The notes under the pieces were generated by a model. That model searched no databases. It was given only the letters and a program-made list of their open reading frames with translations, and was not told the origin of the DNA. A program made the position numbers and the translations under genes. DNA of 64,000 bases from Pseudocoprococcus catus. Its GTDB lineage: Bacteria > Bacillota > Clostridia > Lachnospirales > Lachnospiraceae. Numbering within the stretch: position 1 is the first letter of the stretch; every line of letters begins with the position of its first letter. The DNA is taken from assembly GCF_019734885.1 (NCBI RefSeq), contig NZ_JAAXCM010000047.1, forward strand, positions 1-64,000, in the 5' to 3' direction. This document shows, piece by piece, positions 19,301 to 28,433 of this stretch.

Positions 19301-20035
19301 CGTATCAAGGTTCAGGAGGGACAGGTACTTGAAGCCGGTGATGAACTGACAGAAGGTAGTGTTAACCCACATGATATTCTGAGAATCAAAGGCGTGCGTG
19401 CTGTTCAGGATTACATGATCCAGGAAGTACAGCGTGTATACCGTCTGCAGGGTGTTGAAATCAATGATAAGCACGTTGAGGTTATCGTTCGTCAGATGCT
19501 GAAGAAGATTCGTATCGAGAACAGCGGAGATACAGAATTCCTGCCTGGTACACTGGTTGACGTTCTTGACTTCGAGGAAATCAACGAGAACCTCAGGGAA
19601 CTGGGTGAGAGACCGGCTGAAGGTGTCCAGGTTATGCTTGGTATCACAAAGGCTTCTCTTGCTACAAACTCCTTCCTGTCAGCTGCTTCCTTCCAGGAGA
19701 CAACAAAAGTCCTGACAGAAGCTGCTATTAAGGGTAAGGTTGACCCACTGATCGGTCTGAAAGAAAATGTTCTTCTCGGCAAGCTGATTCCTGCCGGTAC
19801 AGGTATGAAGCGTTATCGTACAATCAAACTGGATTCAGAAATCGACGAGAATGAAGAACTGACACTGGCCGATGATGACGATGCATATCTTGATCTCAGC
19901 GATGGCATCTCAGGTGAAGAAGCAGATGAAGATATGGCTGAAACAGAAGAAACAGCTGTTGAAACTGCACCTGAAGAAGCAGAAGACGATGCATTCGACG
20001 GTGAATCTGAAGACGATACAACAGATGAAAACTAA
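16310..20035 (+). CDS. rpoC: DNA-directed RNA polymerase subunit beta'
   Basis: The 1241-residue protein starts at the ATG 9 bases after agaaggga. A GTG three codons upstream is less likely. It has the N-terminal zinc site ([18 protein letters not shown] ... CDRCGVEV), the catalytic NADFDGD at 456-462 that binds Mg2+, the bridge helix/trigger loop region and the second zinc-binding [13 protein letters not shown]. It ends in a very acidic tail (~55 residues). It is cotranscribed with rpoB and ended by a hairpin. Confidence 0.98.
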   Translation: MPETVSNEAYQPMTFDAIKIGLASPEKIRQWSHGEVKKPETINYRTLKPEKDGLYCEKIFGPSKDWECHCGKYKKIRYKGVVCDRCGVEVTKSSVRRERMGHIELAAPVSHIWYFKGIPSRMGLILDMTPRNLEKVLYFASYVVLDKGSTTLENKQVLSEKEYQEECKNFGEDSFRVGMGAEAIMELLQAIDLETEAVQLKKDLKTSSGQKRARIIKRLEVVEAFRSSGNKPEWMIMTVIPVIPPDIRPMVQLDGGRFATSDLNDLYRRIINRNNRLKRLLELGAPDIIVRNEKRMLQEAVDALIDNGRRGRPVTGPGNRALKSLSDMLKGKQGRFRQNLLGKRVDYSGRSVIVVGPELKLYQCGLPKEMAIELFKPFVMKELVSRGIAHNIKSAKKMVERLQTEVWDVLEDVIKEHPVMLNRAPTLHRLGIQAFEPVLVEGKAIKLHPLACTAFNADFDGDQMAVHVPLFVEAQAECRFILLSPNNLLKPSDGAPVAVPSQDMVLGIYYLTLEKPGDKGEGMFFKDVNEAILAYENHIITLQAPIKVRRTGIVGGEEVTRVVSSTLGRFIFNEGIPQDLGYVDRENRDNDLVPEINFLVAKKQLKQIIDKCIHTHGATKTAEVLDYIKATGYKYSTISAITVSISDMTVPEAKKELLASAEATISKITAQYRRGLVTDEERYKAVIETWKQTDDQLTKALLDGLDKYNNIYMMADSGARGSNQQIKQLAGMRGLMADTSGRIIELPIKSNFREGLDVLEYFISAHGARKGMSDTALRTADSGYLTRRLVDVSQDLIIREIDCSEDSENIPGMWIDAFMDGREVIESLEERMTGRYAAADIVDPATGEVLVKADHMITPKRAAMVAEAGVTKVKIRTALSCRSHLGICAKCYGANMATGQVVQVGEAVGIIAAQSIGEPGTQLTMRTFHTGGVAGDDITQGLPRVEELFEARKPKGLAIIAEFGGTVSIRDTKKKREIVITNDETGDSKAYLIPYGSRIKVQEGQVLEAGDELTEGSVNPHDILRIKGVRAVQDYMIQEVQRVYRLQGVEINDKHVEVIVRQMLKKIRIENSGDTEFLPGTLVDVLDFEEINENLRELGERPAEGVQVMLGITKASLATNSFLSAASFQETTKVLTEAAIKGKVDPLIGLKENVLLGKLIPAGTGMKRYRTIKLDSEIDENEELTLADDDDAYLDLSDGISGEEADEDMAETEETAVETAPEEAEDDAFDGESEDDTTDEN

Positions 20036-20081
20036 TCGTTATGAAGGTCTTGAACTTTCATTAACATAATACAAGTCTAAG

Positions 20082-20132
20082 AAGCAGTATGGTTGCTGAT
20101 CACATCGTATCAAAGGCCATACTGCTTTTTTA
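20082..20132 (+). terminator. Terminator of rpoBC
   Basis: The 11-bp perfect stem aagcagtatgg / ccatactgctt ends in TTTTT. Confidence 0.85.
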
Positions 20133-20203
20133 CTATCTGCTTTCATAGAACAGGCCTTTGCGGGATGACGACAGGCCTGAATCATGGATACGGAGGCGTA
20201 AAG

Positions 20204-21073
20204 GTGAATAAAAAACTGAATGTGAAAGGTTTTTGTACGGATCTGGCCTATGATCTGGTTGGTTCCGTATTGTATGCAGCCGGTATTGTCTGCTTTGTTA
20301 ATCCGGCGAATATGGCTCCGGGCGGGATGTCCGGTGTGGCCATTTTATTAAATTATCTTTGGGGACTGCCAATCGGTACCATGACCATTGTGCTGAACAT
20401 CCCTCTGCTGATTTTGTCCTATATTTTCCTTGGCAAATCTCTGACATGGAAAACAGTGAAATCACTGGTGATCAGCAGTTTAATGGTGGATCTGGTCATG
20501 GCCAGATATGCACCGATTTATGCAGGTGACCGAATGATCGGCGGCGTTTTTGGCGGTGTACTGATGGGTGCCGGTCTGGCGATTATTTTCCTGCGGGGTT
20601 CCACAACCGGCGGTACGGATATTATTTCTTTCCTTGTGAAGAAGTGGTATCCTCATGTGCCTATCGGCCGAATGATCATGGTGGTGGACTGCATTATCAT
20701 TGGTGTATCTGTCCTTGTATTCGGCAATCTGGAATCTGCCCTGTATGGTCTGATTTCCCTGTATTGCTGTTCTATGGTCATTGACAGTATTATTTATGGT
20801 CTGGACAAAGGCAGTATGGTGATGGTAGTTTCAGAGAAGAATAATGAAATCGCGGCACAGATCATGGATGAACTGGAACGCGGCGTTACCTTGCTGAAAG
20901 GCCAGGGAGCCTATACCGGTACGGACAGGGATGTGCTGATGTGTGCAGTACGCAAGCAGCAGTTTGCCAGAGTCCGTGCGATTATTTACGAGAAGGATCC
21001 GAATGCTTTTGTGATTGTCAGTGAAACCAGTGAAGTTTTGGGCGAGGGATTCAAACAAGTGTCCGGCTCATAA
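20204..21073 (+). CDS. YitT family membrane protein (DUF161 + DUF2179)
   Basis: The 289-residue protein is read from the GTG at 20204, which follows cggaggcg. The frame is open further upstream but those starts lie in the rpoC terminator. It has five or six hydrophobic spans (~10-190) with YitT features (FVNPANMAPGGMSG, FLRGSTTGGTDI) and a C-terminal soluble DUF2179 domain (~205-289) with GVTLLKGQGAYTG. The family is widespread in Firmicutes and its transport role is unproven. It is a single gene, ending near a small AT-rich dyad. Confidence 0.85.
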   Translation: MNKKLNVKGFCTDLAYDLVGSVLYAAGIVCFVNPANMAPGGMSGVAILLNYLWGLPIGTMTIVLNIPLLILSYIFLGKSLTWKTVKSLVISSLMVDLVMARYAPIYAGDRMIGGVFGGVLMGAGLAIIFLRGSTTGGTDIISFLVKKWYPHVPIGRMIMVVDCIIIGVSVLVFGNLESALYGLISLYCCSMVIDSIIYGLDKGSMVMVVSEKNNEIAAQIMDELERGVTLLKGQGAYTGTDRDVLMCAVRKQQFARVRAIIYEKDPNAFVIVSETSEVLGEGFKQVSGS

Positions 21074-21095
21074 AGACAAATGTTTATTTGTCTTT
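21072..21095. terminator. 9-bp inverted repeat after the YitT gene
   Basis: aaagacaaa / tttgtcttt around a 6-base loop, overlapping the YitT stop codon. It could be a weak terminator or an operator ahead of the liv promoter at 21134. Confidence 0.4.
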
Positions 21096-21133
21096 AGCAC
21101 GATGACAAAGTGAAGAGATATGACTGGAAACTG

Positions 21134-21162
21134 TTGACAAATGAAAGTCATAATAATAAAAT
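21134..21162 (+). promoter_or_regulatory. SigA promoter of livK
   Basis: TTGACA at 21134-21139, 17 bases and TAAAAT at 21157-21162. Confidence 0.75.
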
Positions 21163-21195
21163 TGAACGTAAAGCATGAGAGAAGGAGGATTTAAA

Positions 21196-22380
21196 ATGAA
21201 AAAGTTAGTTAGTTTCATGTTAGTTGCTGCTATGGTAGCGGCAACATTAACTGGCTGCGGCAGTTCAGATAATGCAAAGTCAACTGAGGCAGCTGGCGAA
21301 TCAAGTGCAGCTGCAGGTACAACATTTAAGATTGGTGGTATCGGCCCTGTGACAGGCGGTGCTGCTCTGTACGGTCTGGCAGTACAGCGTGGTGCGCAGA
21401 TTGCTGTTGACGAGATCAACGCAGCAGGCGGTATCAATGGTACTCAGATTGAATTCAATTTCCAGGATGATGAAGCAGATGCTGAGAAGTCAGTTAACGC
21501 TTACAACTCCCTGAAAGACTGGGGTATGCAGATGCTGATGGGTACAGTAACAAGTACACCATGTGTTTCTGTAGCTGCTAAGACAGCAGAAGACAATATG
21601 TTCCAGTTAACACCATCCGGTTCATCCGTAGAATGTGTACAGAACGACAACGCATTCCGTGTATGTTTCTCTGACCCAGACCAGGGTAAGAAATCCGCAC
21701 AGTACATCGGCGAACACAAACTGGCTACAAAGGTAGCAGTTATTTATGATAGCTCTGATACTTATTCAACAGGTATCTATGAATCTTTTAAGAGCGAAGC
21801 AGTTAATCAGGGTATCGAAGTTGTAGCAGAAGGTGCATTCACTGCTGATAACAAGACAGACTTCTCTGTTCCTCTTCAGCAGGCACAGGCAGCTGGTGCA
21901 GAACTTGTTTTCCTGCCAATCTACTATACAGAAGCTTCTCTGATCATTACACAGGCTAACAAGATGGGCTATGCACCACAGTTCTTTGGTTGTGACGGTC
22001 TTGACGGTCTGATCGGTGTTGAAAACTTCGACCAGTCTCTGGCAGAAGGCGTTATGCTTCTGACACCATTTGCAGCAGATGCTCAGGATGATCTGACACA
22101 GAAATTCGTTTCTGCATACAAGGACAAATACGGCGAAACACCTATTCAGTTCGCAGCTGATGCATACGATGCCATCTATGCCATCAAGCTTGCAGCTGAG
22201 AAAGAGAATGTGACACCTGATATGAGTGTTTCTGATATCTGCGAAGCTATGAAGAAAGGCATGACAGAGATCTCTCTTGAAGGTCTGACAGGTACAATCA
22301 CATGGACAGCATCCGGTGAACCTGATAAGGAACCTAAGGCTGTTAAGATTGAAAATGGTGCTTACACAGCCATGGAATAA
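21196..22380 (+). CDS. livK: Branched-chain amino acid ABC transporter, substrate-binding lipoprotein
   Basis: The 394-residue protein has a lipoprotein signal ending in LTGCGSS (Cys about residue 21), a short Ala/Ser/Glu linker and a type I periplasmic-binding fold (~45-394; FKIGGIGPVTGGAALYG ... GAQIAVDEINAAGGING, the Leu/Ile/Val-binding family signature). It starts after aaggaggat. It captures branched-chain amino acids or related ligands for the LivHMGF importer encoded next. A hairpin downstream and a separate livH promoter allow the binding protein to be made in excess. Confidence 0.92.
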   Translation: MKKLVSFMLVAAMVAATLTGCGSSDNAKSTEAAGESSAAAGTTFKIGGIGPVTGGAALYGLAVQRGAQIAVDEINAAGGINGTQIEFNFQDDEADAEKSVNAYNSLKDWGMQMLMGTVTSTPCVSVAAKTAEDNMFQLTPSGSSVECVQNDNAFRVCFSDPDQGKKSAQYIGEHKLATKVAVIYDSSDTYSTGIYESFKSEAVNQGIEVVAEGAFTADNKTDFSVPLQQAQAAGAELVFLPIYYTEASLIITQANKMGYAPQFFGCDGLDGLIGVENFDQSLAEGVMLLTPFAADAQDDLTQKFVSAYKDKYGETPIQFAADAYDAIYAIKLAAEKENVTPDMSVSDICEAMKKGMTEISLEGLTGTITWTASGEPDKEPKAVKIENGAYTAME

Positions 22381-22430
22381 TCGGTGTGTCTGACGCGATT
22401 GTACAATCGATTTAGATTTTACTAAAAGAT

Positions 22431-22498
22431 AAAGGGGACAGGATTTTCCTGAGCGGGAATTGAAGTGGATTCCTGAAGGAAGATCTGTCCTCTTTTTT
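22431..22498 (+). terminator. Hairpin terminator between livK and livH
   Basis: A stem of aggggacagg with tctgtcctct, with a long loop and T6 after it. Just upstream is a perfect 14-bp palindrome cgattgtacaatcg at 22396-22409. Confidence 0.65.
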
Positions 22499-22649
22499 AT
22501 CAGGTACATGGAGAATTACCGGACAGGCCGGACGGTCGGACTGGATACCGAACTGCGGTGGCAAGACATCATAGCATGGCTATAACTTCTGATTAGAGCT
22601 GATATCAGCAATAGATATAACCTGCATTTATGAGGCGGAAGTCAAGAGG

Positions 22650-22678
22650 TTGAATTCAGATTTTTCATGTGCTATACT
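22650..22678 (+). promoter_or_regulatory. SigA promoter of livHMGF
   Basis: TTGAAT at 22650-22655, 17 bases and TATACT at 22673-22678, 43 bases before livH. Confidence 0.65.
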
Positions 22679-22720
22679 TTTTGATAAGTATCTATAAAAA
22701 TACAACAGAGAGGTGTTATT

Positions 22721-23596
22721 ATGCAATTTATTTCTTATTTGATTAATGGCATCAGTCTGGGAAGTGTTTATGCGATTATTGCTCTGGGGTATACAATGGT
22801 ATACGGCATTGCTAAGATGCTGAATTTTGCCCACGGTGATATCATCATGGTCGGCAGCTATGTGGTTTACATTGCTGTCAGCTCTCTTGGACTGAATCCG
22901 ATTCTTTCGGTGGTTATATCAGCCATTGTCTGCCTTGTTCTGGGGGTTGTCATTGAAAAGGTGGCTTACAAGCCTCTGAGACATGCATCCAAACTGGCCG
23001 TATTGATTACTGCCATTGGTGTCAGCTATTTTCTTCAGAATGTAGCACTGCTGATATTTGGTGCCAATACGAAGTCCTTTACATCCGTTGTACCGGCGGT
23101 TTCTCTGAAACTGGGATCTCTGACAATCACAGCTGAGACAATTGTTACCATTGCAGCCTGTGTGATTATCATGATCTGTCTGACTTTATTTATCAATAAG
23201 ACAAAGGCCGGACATGCCATGCAGGCTGTATCTGAAGATCAGGATGCGGCACAGCTCATGGGTATCAATGTCAATGCGACAATTTCCCTGACATTTGCTA
23301 TTGGTTCAGCACTGGCTGCCGTTGCCGGTGTGCTCCTTTGTTCCGCATATCCGTCCTTGACACCTTATACAGGTGCCATGCCGGGTATCAAAGCCTTCGT
23401 TGCCGCTGTATTCGGCGGTATCGGCTCTATTCCGGGTGCGCTGATCGGCGGTATCCTTCTTGGTGTGATCGAGATCCTTTCCAAAGCCTATATTTCTTCA
23501 CAGCTGTCAGATGCCATTGTATTCGGTGTCCTGATCGTTGTTCTGGTTGTGAAGCCGACAGGTATCCTTGGTAAGGTAATACAGGAGAAGGTGTAG
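22721..23596 (+). CDS. livH: Branched-chain amino acid ABC transporter permease LivH
   Basis: A 291-residue protein with about eight membrane segments and LivH hallmarks: NGISLGSVYAIIALGYTMVYGI at the N-terminus (given in part), LNFAHGDIIMVG, and the coupling-helix region GINVNATISLTFAIGSALAAVAG, ending in FGGIGSIPGALIGGILLG. With LivM it forms the channel. It starts after gagaggtg and ends in the stop codon adjoining the livM start. Confidence 0.95.
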   Translation: MQFISYLINGISLGSVYAIIALGYTMVYGIAKMLNFAHGDIIMVGSYVVYIAVSSLGLNPILSVVISAIVCLVLGVVIEKVAYKPLRHASKLAVLITAIGVSYFLQNVALLIFGANTKSFTSVVPAVSLKLGSLTITAETIVTIAACVIIMICLTLFINKTKAGHAMQAVSEDQDAAQLMGINVNATISLTFAIGSALAAVAGVLLCSAYPSLTPYTGAMPGIKAFVAAVFGGIGSIPGALIGGILLGVIEILSKAYISSQLSDAIVFGVLIVVLVVKPTGILGKVIQEKV

Positions 23597-23605
23597 GTGA
23601 CAGTG

Positions 23606-24673
23606 ATGAAGAAGAAATTGAACAAAACAACAAAGAGCAATCTGATTACATATGCAATGGTGGTCATTGTCTATATTATTGTACAGCTGCTTGTTTCAGG
23701 CGGAGCCGTTTCCAGTCTGATGAAAGGCCTGCTTGTGCCATTATGTGTTTATTCCATTCTGGCTGTTTCACTGAACTTAACAGTCGGTATTCTCGGTGAG
23801 CTGAGCCTTGGTCATGCAGGTTTCATGTGCATAGGTGCTTTTACAAGTGCGACATTCTCAAAGCTTACTAATGGTGTGATCCAGCCTGCAGGGTTCAGAT
23901 TCTTCCTGGCAATTCTTGTGGGTGCGGTATTTGCAGGTATCTTTGGTCTTTTGATCGGTATTCCTGTTCTGAGACTGAAAGGCGATTACCTGGCCATCGT
24001 TACACTGGCTTTTGGGGAAATTATCAAGAATATTGTCAATGTTATTTATCTTGGCCGTGACAGTCATGGTATTCACTTTTCTATCAAAGATGCTGCCTCC
24101 CTTGGAATGGATGCGGACGGTGAGATGATCATCAAAGGCCCTCAGGGTATCACGGGTACACCGACGGATTCCACATTTACCATCGGTATTGTCCTGATTC
24201 TTGTGACATTATTCATCGTTTTGAATCTGGTTCATTCCAGATCCGGACGTGCGATTATGGCGATTCGTGATAACCGTATTGCAGCAGAATCTGTTGGTAT
24301 TAATATCACAAAGTATAAGTTGATGGCATTTTCCATCTCAGCTGCACTGGCAGGCGTGGCAGGTGTGCTTTATGCCCACAATCTGTCCACGCTGACAGCT
24401 CTGCCGAAGAACTTTGGCTACAACATGTCTATCATGATTCTTGTATTTGTTGTTCTCGGTGGTATCGGCAATATCCGTGGTTCCATTATCGCTGCAGTTC
24501 TGCTGACAATGCTGCCTGAACTTTTACGAGGTCTGAACGACTTCCGTATGCTGATTTACGCTATTGTACTGATTGCGACAATGATTATTACGAACAATGA
24601 GAAGATCATGAATACAATCCGTCGTTTCCTGCCGAAGAAGCAGGCACAGCCGGTAAAGGAGGAGACGAAATAA
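23606..24673 (+). CDS. livM: Branched-chain amino acid ABC transporter permease LivM
   Basis: The ~355-residue protein has some ten hydrophobic spans and LivM motifs (GELSLGHAGFMCIGAFTSA, GDYLAIVTLAFGEI, AFSISAALAGVAGVLYAH). Two starts are possible: the GTG at 23597 directly after the livH stop, or the ATG at 23606 behind aggtga. I chose ATG. It overlaps livG by one base (TAATG), so the two are translationally coupled. Confidence 0.93.
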   Translation: MKKKLNKTTKSNLITYAMVVIVYIIVQLLVSGGAVSSLMKGLLVPLCVYSILAVSLNLTVGILGELSLGHAGFMCIGAFTSATFSKLTNGVIQPAGFRFFLAILVGAVFAGIFGLLIGIPVLRLKGDYLAIVTLAFGEIIKNIVNVIYLGRDSHGIHFSIKDAASLGMDADGEMIIKGPQGITGTPTDSTFTIGIVLILVTLFIVLNLVHSRSGRAIMAIRDNRIAAESVGINITKYKLMAFSISAALAGVAGVLYAHNLSTLTALPKNFGYNMSIMILVFVVLGGIGNIRGSIIAAVLLTMLPELLRGLNDFRMLIYAIVLIATMIITNNEKIMNTIRRFLPKKQAQPVKEETK

Positions 24674-25431
24674 TGGCAATGCTTGAAGTGAAGAACTTAG
24701 GAATATCCTTTGGCGGTCTGCGTGCGGTAGACGGTCTGGATATGACAATCGAAAAGGGTGAGTTGTACGGATTGATCGGACCGAATGGCGCCGGCAAGAC
24801 CACTGCTTTCAATATGCTGACAGGTGTCTACAAACCGACAGACGGCGTGATCAAGCTGGATGGTGAAGACATCACAGGCAAGAGTACTATTGAGATCAAT
24901 AAGGCAGGTATCGCCCGTACATTCCAGAATATACGTCTCTTCTCGGAATTATCTGTTTTGGACAATGTCAAAGTCGGCCTGCACAATCATTACAAATATT
25001 CTACAATCGCAGGTATCTTAAGACTGCCTGCTTACCGTAAGGCAGAGAAGGAAATGGATGCGAAAGCCATGGAGCTTCTGAAGGTGTTTAATCTTCAGGA
25101 TGAATGGGATTACAAAGCATCCAATCTTCCATATGGTAAACAGCGTAAGCTGGAGATTGCCCGTGCCCTTGCAACGGAACCGAAGCTTCTGCTTCTGGAT
25201 GAACCGGCAGCCGGCATGAACCCGAATGAAACAGGAGAACTGATGGATACCATCCAGTTCGTATGCAAGAACTTTGATATGACGGTTCTTCTGATTGAAC
25301 ATGATATGAAGCTTGTATCCGGTATTTGCCAGAAACTGACAGTATTGAACTTCGGTCAGGTACTGGCTCAGGGCAAGACAAGTGATGTTTTAAATGACCC
25401 GAAGGTTATCAAAGCCTATCTGGGAGAATAA
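24673..25431 (+). CDS. livG: Branched-chain amino acid ABC transporter ATP-binding protein LivG
   Basis: The 252-residue ATPase has Walker A GPNGAGKTTAFN, a Q-loop, a signature replaced by LPYGKQRKLEIARAL (typical of LivG, where LSGGQ is degenerate), Walker B LLLLDEPAAGMNP and the H-loop EHDM. It also has the extra C-terminal segment of the BCA ATPases. It pairs with LivF to energise the importer. Confidence 0.95.
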   Translation: MAMLEVKNLGISFGGLRAVDGLDMTIEKGELYGLIGPNGAGKTTAFNMLTGVYKPTDGVIKLDGEDITGKSTIEINKAGIARTFQNIRLFSELSVLDNVKVGLHNHYKYSTIAGILRLPAYRKAEKEMDAKAMELLKVFNLQDEWDYKASNLPYGKQRKLEIARALATEPKLLLLDEPAAGMNPNETGELMDTIQFVCKNFDMTVLLIEHDMKLVSGICQKLTVLNFGQVLAQGKTSDVLNDPKVIKAYLGE

Positions 25432-25444
25432 GGAGAGTAGTATC

Positions 25445-26155
25445 ATGTCAATGTTAAAAGTCACAGATTTACAGGTATATTATGGTGTGATTCAGGCGTT
25501 GAAGGGCATCTCCTTTGAAGTTAATGAAGGAGAAGTTATCGCGTTGATCGGTGCCAATGGTGCCGGAAAGACAACCATCCTGCATACCGTTACCGGTCTG
25601 ATCAATCAGAAAGCCGGCAAGATAGAATTTGAAGGCAAGGATATTTCCCATACACCGGCCTATAAGATTGTAGCAGAGGGCATGGCTCATGTGCCGGAGG
25701 GCAGAAGGGTCTTTGCAGAACTCTCTGTTTATGATAATCTAATGATGGGAGCCTATACACGCAAAGATAAGAAAGAAATCGCAGAGACACTGGCAATGGT
25801 TTACAAGCGTTTCCCGCGTCTTGAGGAACGTAAGAAACAGATGGCCGGTACATTGAGCGGTGGTGAGCAGCAGATGCTGGCTATGGGCCGTGCGCTGATG
25901 TCCAAGCCGAAGATTATCCTGATGGATGAGCCTTCCATGGGTCTTTCTCCGATTTTCGTTAATGAGATTTTTGATATCATCAAAGCTGTCAGTGCCAGCG
26001 GTACGACTGTTCTTCTGGTAGAACAGAATGCCAAGAAGGCACTTTCCATTGCTGACAGAGCTTACGTCCTTGAGACAGGCAAGATTATCCTTGAGGGCGA
26101 TGCAAAGGTATTGATGAATGATGAGAGAGTCAAGAAAGCTTATTTAGGTGAATAG
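25445..26155 (+). CDS. livF: Branched-chain amino acid ABC transporter ATP-binding protein LivF
   Basis: The 236-residue ATPase starts at the ATG after aaggagag. A frame open from 25394 lies inside livG. Motifs: Walker A GANGAGKTTILH, the LivF family segment HVPEGRRVFAELSV, signature LSGGEQQMLAMGRAL, Walker B ILMDEPSMGLSP and H-loop VEQNA. It is the last core gene of the liv operon. Confidence 0.95.
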   Translation: MSMLKVTDLQVYYGVIQALKGISFEVNEGEVIALIGANGAGKTTILHTVTGLINQKAGKIEFEGKDISHTPAYKIVAEGMAHVPEGRRVFAELSVYDNLMMGAYTRKDKKEIAETLAMVYKRFPRLEERKKQMAGTLSGGEQQMLAMGRALMSKPKIILMDEPSMGLSPIFVNEIFDIIKAVSASGTTVLLVEQNAKKALSIADRAYVLETGKIILEGDAKVLMNDERVKKAYLGE

Positions 26156-26179
26156 AGGCATCTCTGAAGGAGGGGTTTT

Positions 26180-26809
26180 ATGGGCAGCAACAGAATCATT
26201 ACAATTGCAAGACAGTACGGCAGCGGCGGCAAGACCGTTGGTCAGATGCTGGCCAAAGATCTGGGCATCGACTGTTATGACCGTGAGATCTTGCGTATGG
26301 CTTCTGATGACAGTGGTCTGAATCTGCAGATGTTCGGTAATCCGGATGAACGCCGCAGAAACACATTTCTGACCCGGGCCATCAAGAAAGTCTACAAAGG
26401 TGAAGTGATTCCGCCGGATAGTGATGATTTTGCATCATCTGACAATCTTTTCAACTATCAGGCAAAGATTCTGAAAGAACTTGCAGAACAGGAATCTTAT
26501 GTTGTCATCGGGCGATGTGCGGATTTCATTCTGAGAGACAATCCGAATGTTGTCAGCGTCTTCATCCATGCACCATTTGATTATTGCGTAGAGCGTGGCC
26601 TTGAGAAACAGAGTATGACAAGGGCGCAGATGGAGAAATACATCCAGAAGACAGACAAGCAGAAGGGCGATTACTACATGTATCACACAGGCCAGCACTG
26701 GTCCGATGCACGTAACTACGACCTCTGTCTGGACAGCAGCAAGCTGGGCTTCGCGGGATGCGTAGAGGCGATCAAGGCTTATATGGCGGTTCGCTTTAAA
26801 GAAGATTAA
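26180..26809 (+). CDS. Cytidylate kinase-like family protein
   Basis: The 209-residue P-loop protein begins IITIARQYGSGGKTVGQMLA, the nucleotide-binding motif of the Cytidylate_kin2 family, and has DCYDREIL and VVIGRCADFIL as in that family. It is 25 bases after livF with an aggagggg site, probably cotranscribed. These proteins resemble CMP kinases but the substrate is unproven, and Firmicutes genomes often carry several besides a true cmk. A terminator follows at once. Confidence 0.8.
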   Translation: MGSNRIITIARQYGSGGKTVGQMLAKDLGIDCYDREILRMASDDSGLNLQMFGNPDERRRNTFLTRAIKKVYKGEVIPPDSDDFASSDNLFNYQAKILKELAEQESYVVIGRCADFILRDNPNVVSVFIHAPFDYCVERGLEKQSMTRAQMEKYIQKTDKQKGDYYMYHTGQHWSDARNYDLCLDSSKLGFAGCVEAIKAYMAVRFKED

Positions 26810-26832
26810 AAGATAAACAGGCTGGATACTAG

Positions 26833-26873
26833 AAAAGCAACACTGTGAATTTGTTCATGGTGTTGCTTTTTTC
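26833..26873 (+). terminator. Terminator of the liv operon
   Basis: The 11-bp perfect stem aaaagcaacac / gtgttgctttt, with an inner tgtgaa/ttcatg extension and a T-run. Confidence 0.85.
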
Positions 26874-26961
26874 ATAGAAAAGACAGTGTTACTGTGATCT
26901 AAATAAACAAAAAAAATATAGGATACCATAAAAAATTCATAAGTAATCCAAAAATTTTCTA

Positions 26962-26990
26962 TTGATTATTCGAATAGGGTTCATTATAAT
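26962..26990 (+). promoter_or_regulatory. SigA promoter of mglB
   Basis: TTGATT at 26962-26967, 17 bases and TATAAT at 26985-26990, with a 60-base leader. The preceding ~80 bases are AT-rich and could hold binding sites for the AraC-type regulator encoded downstream. Confidence 0.7.
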
Positions 26991-27051
26991 AAAAATATCT
27001 ATTAAGTTTAAGTCATTTTTGATGCAAACTAAACAAATTGGAGGAGTAAAA

Positions 27052-28344
27052 ATGAAAAAAAGAAGAGTATTGGCGGGCATGATGGCATTAACAATGGCAT
27101 TATCACTGGCAGGCTGCGGTGGCGGTTCAAGTTCATCCAGCTCTAACAGCGGTTCTGCAGAAAGCACAGCAGCAACAGCAGCTACAAACAAAGACAAACC
27201 ACTTTGCTGGTTTAACCGTCAGCCATCTAACAGCTCAACAGGTGAGCTGGATAAGGATGCGCTGAATTTCAACAAAGACACATATTATGTTGGTTTCGAT
27301 GCTAACCAGGGTGCTGAATTACAGGGACAGATGGTTGTAGATTACATCAAAGCAAACGCTGACAAGATTGATAGAAATGGTGACGGCGTGATCGGATATG
27401 TTCTTGCAATCGGTGATATCGGTCATAATGACTCTATCGCTCGTACACGTGGCGTTCGTACTGCTCTTGGTACAGGCGTTGGCGAAGCAGGCAATGTTGA
27501 CTCTTCACCAGCTGGTACAAACGTAGACGGTAGCTCAAAGGTTGTTCAGGACGCTCAGCTTGAAGTAGATGGCAAGACATTCACAATCCGTGAGCTTGCT
27601 TCTCAGGAAATGAAGAACTCAGCTGGTGCAACATGGGATGCAGCAACAGCTGGTAACGCGATCAATACATGGACAGCTTCTTTTGGTGATCAGATCGATA
27701 TCGTTGTTTCTAACAATGACGGTATGGGTATGTCAATGTTCAATGCATGGGCAAAAGACAACAGCGTTCCTACATTCGGATATGATGCAAACAGTGATGC
27801 TGTAGCAGCAATCGCTGAAGGTTACGGCGGTACAATTTCTCAGCATGCAGACGTTCAGGCTTATCTTACACTGAGAGTTCTTCGTAACGCACTTGACGGT
27901 GTTGATATCGATACAGGTATCGGTACAGCAGATGAAGCAGGCAACTGCTTAGTAGAAGGCGAAGATTACAGATACAGCGAAGAAGACAGATCTTACTACG
28001 CATTAAACATTGCTGTAACAGCTGATAACTATACAGAATTTGCAGATTCAACAAAGATCTATGATAAAGTTGCGAACCAGCTGGATGCAACAAAGAGTCC
28101 TGAAAAGAAAGTTTGGCTGAATATCTACAATGCATCAGATAACTTCCTGAGCTCTACATATCAGCCACTTCTTGAAAACTATGATGATCTTCTTAACCTG
28201 AAGGTTGATTACATCGGTGGAGATGGACAGACAGAATCCAACATCACAAACCGTCTGGGTAACCCAAGCGAATATGACGCATTTGCAATCAACATGGTTA
28301 AAACAGATAACGCAGCATCATATACAGAACTTCTCTCAAAGTAA
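27052..28344 (+). CDS. mglB: Galactose/methylgalactoside ABC transporter, substrate-binding lipoprotein
   Basis: The 430-residue protein has a lipoprotein signal (LSLAGCGGG), a Ser/Ala linker and a type I sugar-binding fold. The calcium loop of MglB is recognisable as DRNGDGVIGY, followed by GHNDSIARTRGVRTAL. The mature protein is longer than enterobacterial MglB (about 310 residues mature) because of insertions around residues 150-185. The start follows gaggag. With mglA and mglC it forms a complete importer. A hairpin after it probably lets the binding protein be made in excess. Confidence 0.88.
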   Translation: MKKRRVLAGMMALTMALSLAGCGGGSSSSSSNSGSAESTAATAATNKDKPLCWFNRQPSNSSTGELDKDALNFNKDTYYVGFDANQGAELQGQMVVDYIKANADKIDRNGDGVIGYVLAIGDIGHNDSIARTRGVRTALGTGVGEAGNVDSSPAGTNVDGSSKVVQDAQLEVDGKTFTIRELASQEMKNSAGATWDAATAGNAINTWTASFGDQIDIVVSNNDGMGMSMFNAWAKDNSVPTFGYDANSDAVAAIAEGYGGTISQHADVQAYLTLRVLRNALDGVDIDTGIGTADEAGNCLVEGEDYRYSEEDRSYYALNIAVTADNYTEFADSTKIYDKVANQLDATKSPEKKVWLNIYNASDNFLSSTYQPLLENYDDLLNLKVDYIGGDGQTESNITNRLGNPSEYDAFAINMVKTDNAASYTELLSK

Positions 28345-28381
28345 GAGATCGGTAAATGTTAGATTAAATTGATGGAAACAG

Positions 28382-28411
28382 AGGGGTGTCAGTGATGATA
28401 CCCTTCTTTCT
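28382..28411 (+). terminator. mglB-mglA intergenic hairpin
   Basis: The 10-bp stem aggggtgtca / tgataccctt (two G-T pairs) with a GTGA loop is followed by a pyrimidine-rich tract. It is probably a partial terminator or 3' stabiliser of the mglB message. Confidence 0.6.
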
Positions 28412-28433
28412 CTCTTAGAAAAGGAAATGGGCT